Source: Chitinispirillaceae bacterium
Lineage (GTDB): Bacteria > Fibrobacterota > Chitinivibrionia > Chitinivibrionales > Chitinispirillaceae
Direction of reading: 5' to 3'
DNA: 8,890 bases
Assembly (NCBI GenBank): GCA_016926315.1
Contig: JAFGOU010000124.1
Coordinates: 1 to 8,890 of the forward strand
This document shows, one piece after another, positions 5,909-8,890 of this stretch; the first letter of the stretch is position 1; each line of letters starts with the position of its first letter. A program made the translations under genes and the position numbers. The notes beneath the pieces were generated by a model. The model had not been told where the DNA came from. It made no database searches and saw only the letters and a program-made list of their open reading frames with translations.

Positions 5909-8890
5909 ATGGACGCGGCGGAACGTATTCGTACAAAAAGCCGGCGAGTAAGCCGGCTTACGAACCGGTATGTTCTCCTGGCGCTTGCCATCGTCTCCCC
6001 CCTCTTCGGATTCGGCAAAAACAAGGTACAGTACACCGACTTCGCGTGGAACTATCTTCCGGCCCCTCGTTTCACGCTCTACTTCCATCAGGACCAGGGG
6101 CCCCTTCCCGCCGTTTCCTACCGGATGACCGAGGAGGTCTACCGTTCTCTCAACCGGCGTTTCCGGTTCTCCCATAAAATCCCGGTACCGGTCATCGTGT
6201 ACGGCAATGCGAACTCCTTTGTACAGACCAACATCATTACCGAGCTCCTGCCGGAGGAGGTGGGCGGTTTTACCGAGGTTTTCAAAAACCGCGTCGTGGT
6301 GCCTTTCACCGGCTCGTACGACGACTTCAACCACGTGATCCACCATGAGATGGTGCATGCATTTCAATTCGGCATTCTGTACGATCAGATGGGGTCGAGT
6401 CTCCTCACGGGAAGCATGCTCCAGATACCGCTCTGGTTCATGGAGGGGCTGGCCGAATATCTCTCGTCGGGATGGAACATCGAAGCCGACATGTTCCTCA
6501 TGGACCAGGTCATCAACGCCAACGTGCCGACACCGGGTCCCATGCTTGACGGATACATGGCATACAAAGGCGGCCAGTCGTTCCTGCTGTTCCTCGCCTC
6601 CACGCGGGGCGACTCGCTCTTCACCAGGTTCCTTCGGGAGTTCAAGGTGTCAAAATCGGTGGACAAATCCATCAAGTCGATTTACAGAAAAGACCTTGAT
6701 GACCTCGGCAAGGAGTGGCTGCAGGAACTCAAACGCCTCTACTGGCCGGAAATCGGGCGCCGGCAAAGGCCGGAGAAGTCCGCCGCCGCGCTCACCAGGC
6801 ATATAGAAACCAGAAACTATCTTAACCTCCGCCCGCGGATATCGCCCGACGGAAAACTGGTGGCCTTTTTCAGCGACCGCAGCGATTATACACGGATTAT
6901 CATCACCGACCGCACAGGGAAAATCATCCGGCAGATCAGCCAGAACGGCTACGGCGGATATTTCGAATCGTTCCATCCGTTACGCAGCGGCATGTGCTGG
7001 TCGCCGGACGGCAGGCAGCTTGCCTTCGTTACCAAGGACGACGGCCGCGACCAGATCCGCATCGTCGACATCATGAAACGGAAGCTCCTGAGGACCATTA
7101 CCACACACTTATCAAGCATCGCCGGCCCCGACTGGTCGCACGACGGCTCCATGATCGCCTTTGCCGCCGTAGACAGCGGCATGAGCGACCTGTTCCTGTA
7201 TGACCTTTCCACGAACGGACTCCGGCGCCTGACGAACAGCATGGCCGCCGAGTCCGACCCCCGCTTTGCTCCCGGCGACAGCGCCATCATCATCTCTTTT
7301 CAGGACACCTGCCTGCGCATCGACGACCCGCCGATGGCCGCCTGGGGAATCACCCAGAGCGACCTTGCGCTCATTGACATCACGACGGGCGCGTTCCGGC
7401 TCCTCGCCGGAACGCCGTGGAACGAAAAACAGCCCTGCTTCTCTCCGGAAGACGGACGGGTGCTTTTCGTTTCGGACCGGAACGGCATTGACAACCTGTA
7501 TATCGCTCCGGCGGACAGCATTCAGAACGGCCGCCCGATCACCGACTTCATCGGCGGCTGCTCCTCCCCGGACTGGTCTCGCGACAGCGCCTCCATAGTT
7601 TTCACGCTTTTCCAGAAACAGGGCTGGGACGTCTTGCTCATGGACAAACCGCTTGAAAAATTCGTGGGGGACTCCCTCGAACGGACCCGATGGGTGGAGG
7701 CAATGACCGGACCGTCCCGCCATTTCTTTACGCCTGCGGCCGATACGGCCGCTGCCGTACAACAGGCCCCGCAGGTTCAGAAAAAGCCGGCGTCGGACAC
7801 CCCGGCGGTCGTTGCAGGGGACATCTCCCCGATGATTGCCCCGACGGATTCGTCAGCGGTTGCCGTCCGGGTTACCGTTCAGGAAAACGACTCGGCGGCC
7901 GTCACGGTTGACAGCGCCCGATCGAATAAAAACGCTGCACCTCGGCCGGTCACCGTCCCGCTTGCCGAAGCGTACCGCCTGAAATTCTCCCCGGACCTCG
8001 TGACCCTGGGCCTCGGCATGTCGAGCTTTTACGGCTATGCCGGCCAGTGGCTCTTGAGCCTCAGCGACATCATGGGCGACCACCGGATCACCCTCGCCGG
8101 AGACGTGTCGAACGATTTTGAATCGACCATGCACTACTTCGGCGCCTACAGCTACATGAAAAAAAGGATAAACCTCGGCGGCGGCGCCTTCTATTTCAAG
8201 GACTACGCCGGCTACAACGACTCGCTCTATTATTTCGACACCGAGTTCGGAGGTTTTTTCCAGGCCACCTACCCGTTCTCAATGTACACCCGCATAGACT
8301 TCCAGCTGCTTGCACGGACCATAGACCGCGACCCGAGAGGCGACTCGTCGGCCGTTGCCAACAGCGAAGGGAGCTATACGCTGAACACCATACTTCCCTC
8401 GCTGTCCTGCTCCTTCGACAATATTCTCTGGGGCATGACCGGGCCATTGAACGGCTCGCGGGCGGAAGCGTCATTGGAGGTCCTGCCGCCATTTTCCTTT
8501 ATAAAGGAACCGTTCGTCTCCTTCGAGCTCGACGCGCGCAATTACCTGCACCTGTTCAAGAGGTTCGTCTGGGCCAACCGGATCTTTCTCGGCGCGAGCC
8601 AGCCCTTCTCGGATGCTGCGGAGTCGCCGCGCCGCTATCTCCTCGGCGGCAACGAAAACTGGATTTTCACTTATTCGGACATCAATTACGACCAGTATGA
8701 AAAAAATGTCAGGTACGCATTCTACTCGTCCATGGTCGTGCCGTTCCGCGGCTGGCGCTACTTCGACATGAGCGGCACCCGCGTCGCGGTGCTGAACAGC
8801 GAGTTCAGGTTCCCCTTCATCAGGGAGTTCTCCACGGTGTTCCCGCTGCCCCTCGTCATCCGCTATGTCAATGGCGCGGTATTCGCCGAC
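5909..8890 (+). CDS. Metallopeptidase-like / TolB-PD40 propeller / Omp85-like barrel fusion (C-terminus off window)
   Basis: The frame is open for 994 codons to the right edge. Residues 1-36 form a signal peptide with a long basic start (RIRTKSRRVSRLTNR) and a core ending PLFGFG. Residues about 40-290 resemble a peptidase MA-like gluzincin domain. HEMVH at 146-150 supplies two His ligands and the catalytic Glu147, and WFMEGLAEY has Glu179 as the likely third ligand. Residues about 308-580 carry six TolB/PD40-type blade motifs starting near 312, 364, 409, 452, 510 and 556 (SPDGKLVAF, WSPDGRQLAF, WSHDGSMIAF, FAPGDSAIII, FSPEDGRVLF, WSRDSASIVF). Residues 581-688 are an Ala/Pro/Val/Asp/Ser linker. 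From 689 on, amphipathic aromatic strands look like an Omp85/surface-antigen barrel, with RRYLLGGNENWIF and VLNSEFRFPFIREF near the edge. No POTRA domain or canonical RGY/RGF lid motif is evident. The protein is probably anchored in the outer membrane by its C-terminus; the substrate is unknown. Confidence 0.92.
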   Translation, partial: MDAAERIRTKSRRVSRLTNRYVLLALAIVSPLFGFGKNKVQYTDFAWNYLPAPRFTLYFHQDQGPLPAVSYRMTEEVYRSLNRRFRFSHKIPVPVIVYGNANSFVQTNIITELLPEEVGGFTEVFKNRVVVPFTGSYDDFNHVIHHEMVHAFQFGILYDQMGSSLLTGSMLQIPLWFMEGLAEYLSSGWNIEADMFLMDQVINANVPTPGPMLDGYMAYKGGQSFLLFLASTRGDSLFTRFLREFKVSKSVDKSIKSIYRKDLDDLGKEWLQELKRLYWPEIGRRQRPEKSAAALTRHIETRNYLNLRPRISPDGKLVAFFSDRSDYTRIIITDRTGKIIRQISQNGYGGYFESFHPLRSGMCWSPDGRQLAFVTKDDGRDQIRIVDIMKRKLLRTITTHLSSIAGPDWSHDGSMIAFAAVDSGMSDLFLYDLSTNGLRRLTNSMAAESDPRFAPGDSAIIISFQDTCLRIDDPPMAAWGITQSDLALIDITTGAFRLLAGTPWNEKQPCFSPEDGRVLFVSDRNGIDNLYIAPADSIQNGRPITDFIGGCSSPDWSRDSASIVFTLFQKQGWDVLLMDKPLEKFVGDSLERTRWVEAMTGPSRHFFTPAADTAAAVQQAPQVQKKPASDTPAVVAGDISPMIAPTDSSAVAVRVTVQENDSAAVTVDSARSNKNAAPRPVTVPLAEAYRLKFSPDLVTLGLGMSSFYGYAGQWLLSLSDIMGDHRITLAGDVSNDFESTMHYFGAYSYMKKRINLGGGAFYFKDYAGYNDSLYYFDTEFGGFFQATYPFSMYTRIDFQLLARTIDRDPRGDSSAVANSEGSYTLNTILPSLSCSFDNILWGMTGPLNGSRAEASLEVLPPFSFIKEPFVSFELDARNYLHLFKRFVWANRIFLGASQPFSDAAESPRRYLLGGNENWIFTYSDINYDQYEKNVRYAFYSSMVVPFRGWRYFDMSGTRVAVLNSEFRFPFIREFSTVFPLPLVIRYVNGAVFAD
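5928..5964 (+). other. Stem-loop-forming sequence early in the fusion gene
   Basis: TTCGTA (5928-5933) and TACGAA (5959-5964) are perfect inverted arms. Inside them GCCGGC occurs twice (5940-5945 and 5952-5957) and can pair with itself. GTAAGCCGGCTTAC (5948-5961) is also a perfect 14-base palindrome. This lies within the signal-peptide codons, 20-55 bases after the start, where mRNA structure can affect initiation. It may be incidental. Confidence 0.35.

Noticed and set aside
5846..6367. A 173-codon minus-strand frame reaching into the divergent gap
   Set aside because: It lies opposite the signal peptide and HExxH domain of the plus-strand gene, and shows no domain of its own.
7112..7762. 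A 216-codon minus-strand frame within the propeller region
   Set aside because: Antisense shadow of six conserved blade motifs; its product is Arg/Gly/Val-rich and featureless.
1..8890. A bona fide type IX secretion or Tol-Pal locus
   Set aside because: The parts are similar in kind, but no PorL/PorM, SprA, TolQ/TolR/TolA or type IX C-terminal signal domain is seen here, so naming the system would go beyond the evidence.

Overview
The window looks like a chromosomal cell-envelope locus from a Gram-negative (diderm) bacterium. Every recognisable gene carries an export signal. The domains present are outer-membrane barrels, an OmpA-type peptidoglycan anchor, TPR scaffolds and a beta-propeller. 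Signal peptides, OmpA anchoring and an Omp85-like barrel indicate two membranes. The mix of PorV/UPF0164-like barrel, TSP3-OmpA protein and propeller-plus-barrel protein resembles the Fibrobacterota/Chitinispirillia or wider FCB lineages. That placement is an inference from gene style, not from a marker gene. Coding DNA is moderately GC-rich, while the one real intergenic gap is clearly AT-richer. No tRNA, rRNA, CRISPR, IS or phage sequence was seen.

Layout. On the minus strand, reading right to left, a three-gene operon starts near 5.7 kb: (i) 5609-4107, a secreted beta-helix / TSP3 / OmpA protein; (ii) 4091-1644, a signal peptide followed by a PorV/UPF0164-like barrel, TPR repeats and a coiled coil in one chain; (iii) 1614 to beyond the left edge, a periplasmic coiled-coil plus TPR protein. 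Gaps are only 15 and 29 bases, with a Shine-Dalgarno-like site in each. On the plus strand, a single very long gene starts at 5909 and runs off the right edge. It joins a signal peptide, an HExxH metallopeptidase-like domain, a six-motif TolB/PD40 propeller, a low-complexity linker and an Omp85-like outer-membrane barrel.

Regulation. The 299-base divergent gap (5610-5908) holds two back-to-back sigma70-like promoters, each with an 18-base spacer. A near-perfect palindrome sits on the -35 box of the operon promoter. A run of nine G inside the barrel-TPR gene could act as a slippage switch.

How the genes may work together (inference). The operon encodes an outer-membrane pore-like part with its own periplasmic TPR arm, a second TPR scaffold, and a peptidoglycan-tethered beta-helix protein. 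These are plausible parts of one envelope-spanning assembly. The divergent metallopeptidase-propeller-barrel protein could be a partner, a quality-control protease or a self-exported surface enzyme. The parts recall those of type IX secretion and Tol-Pal, but no diagnostic core gene of either is in the window.
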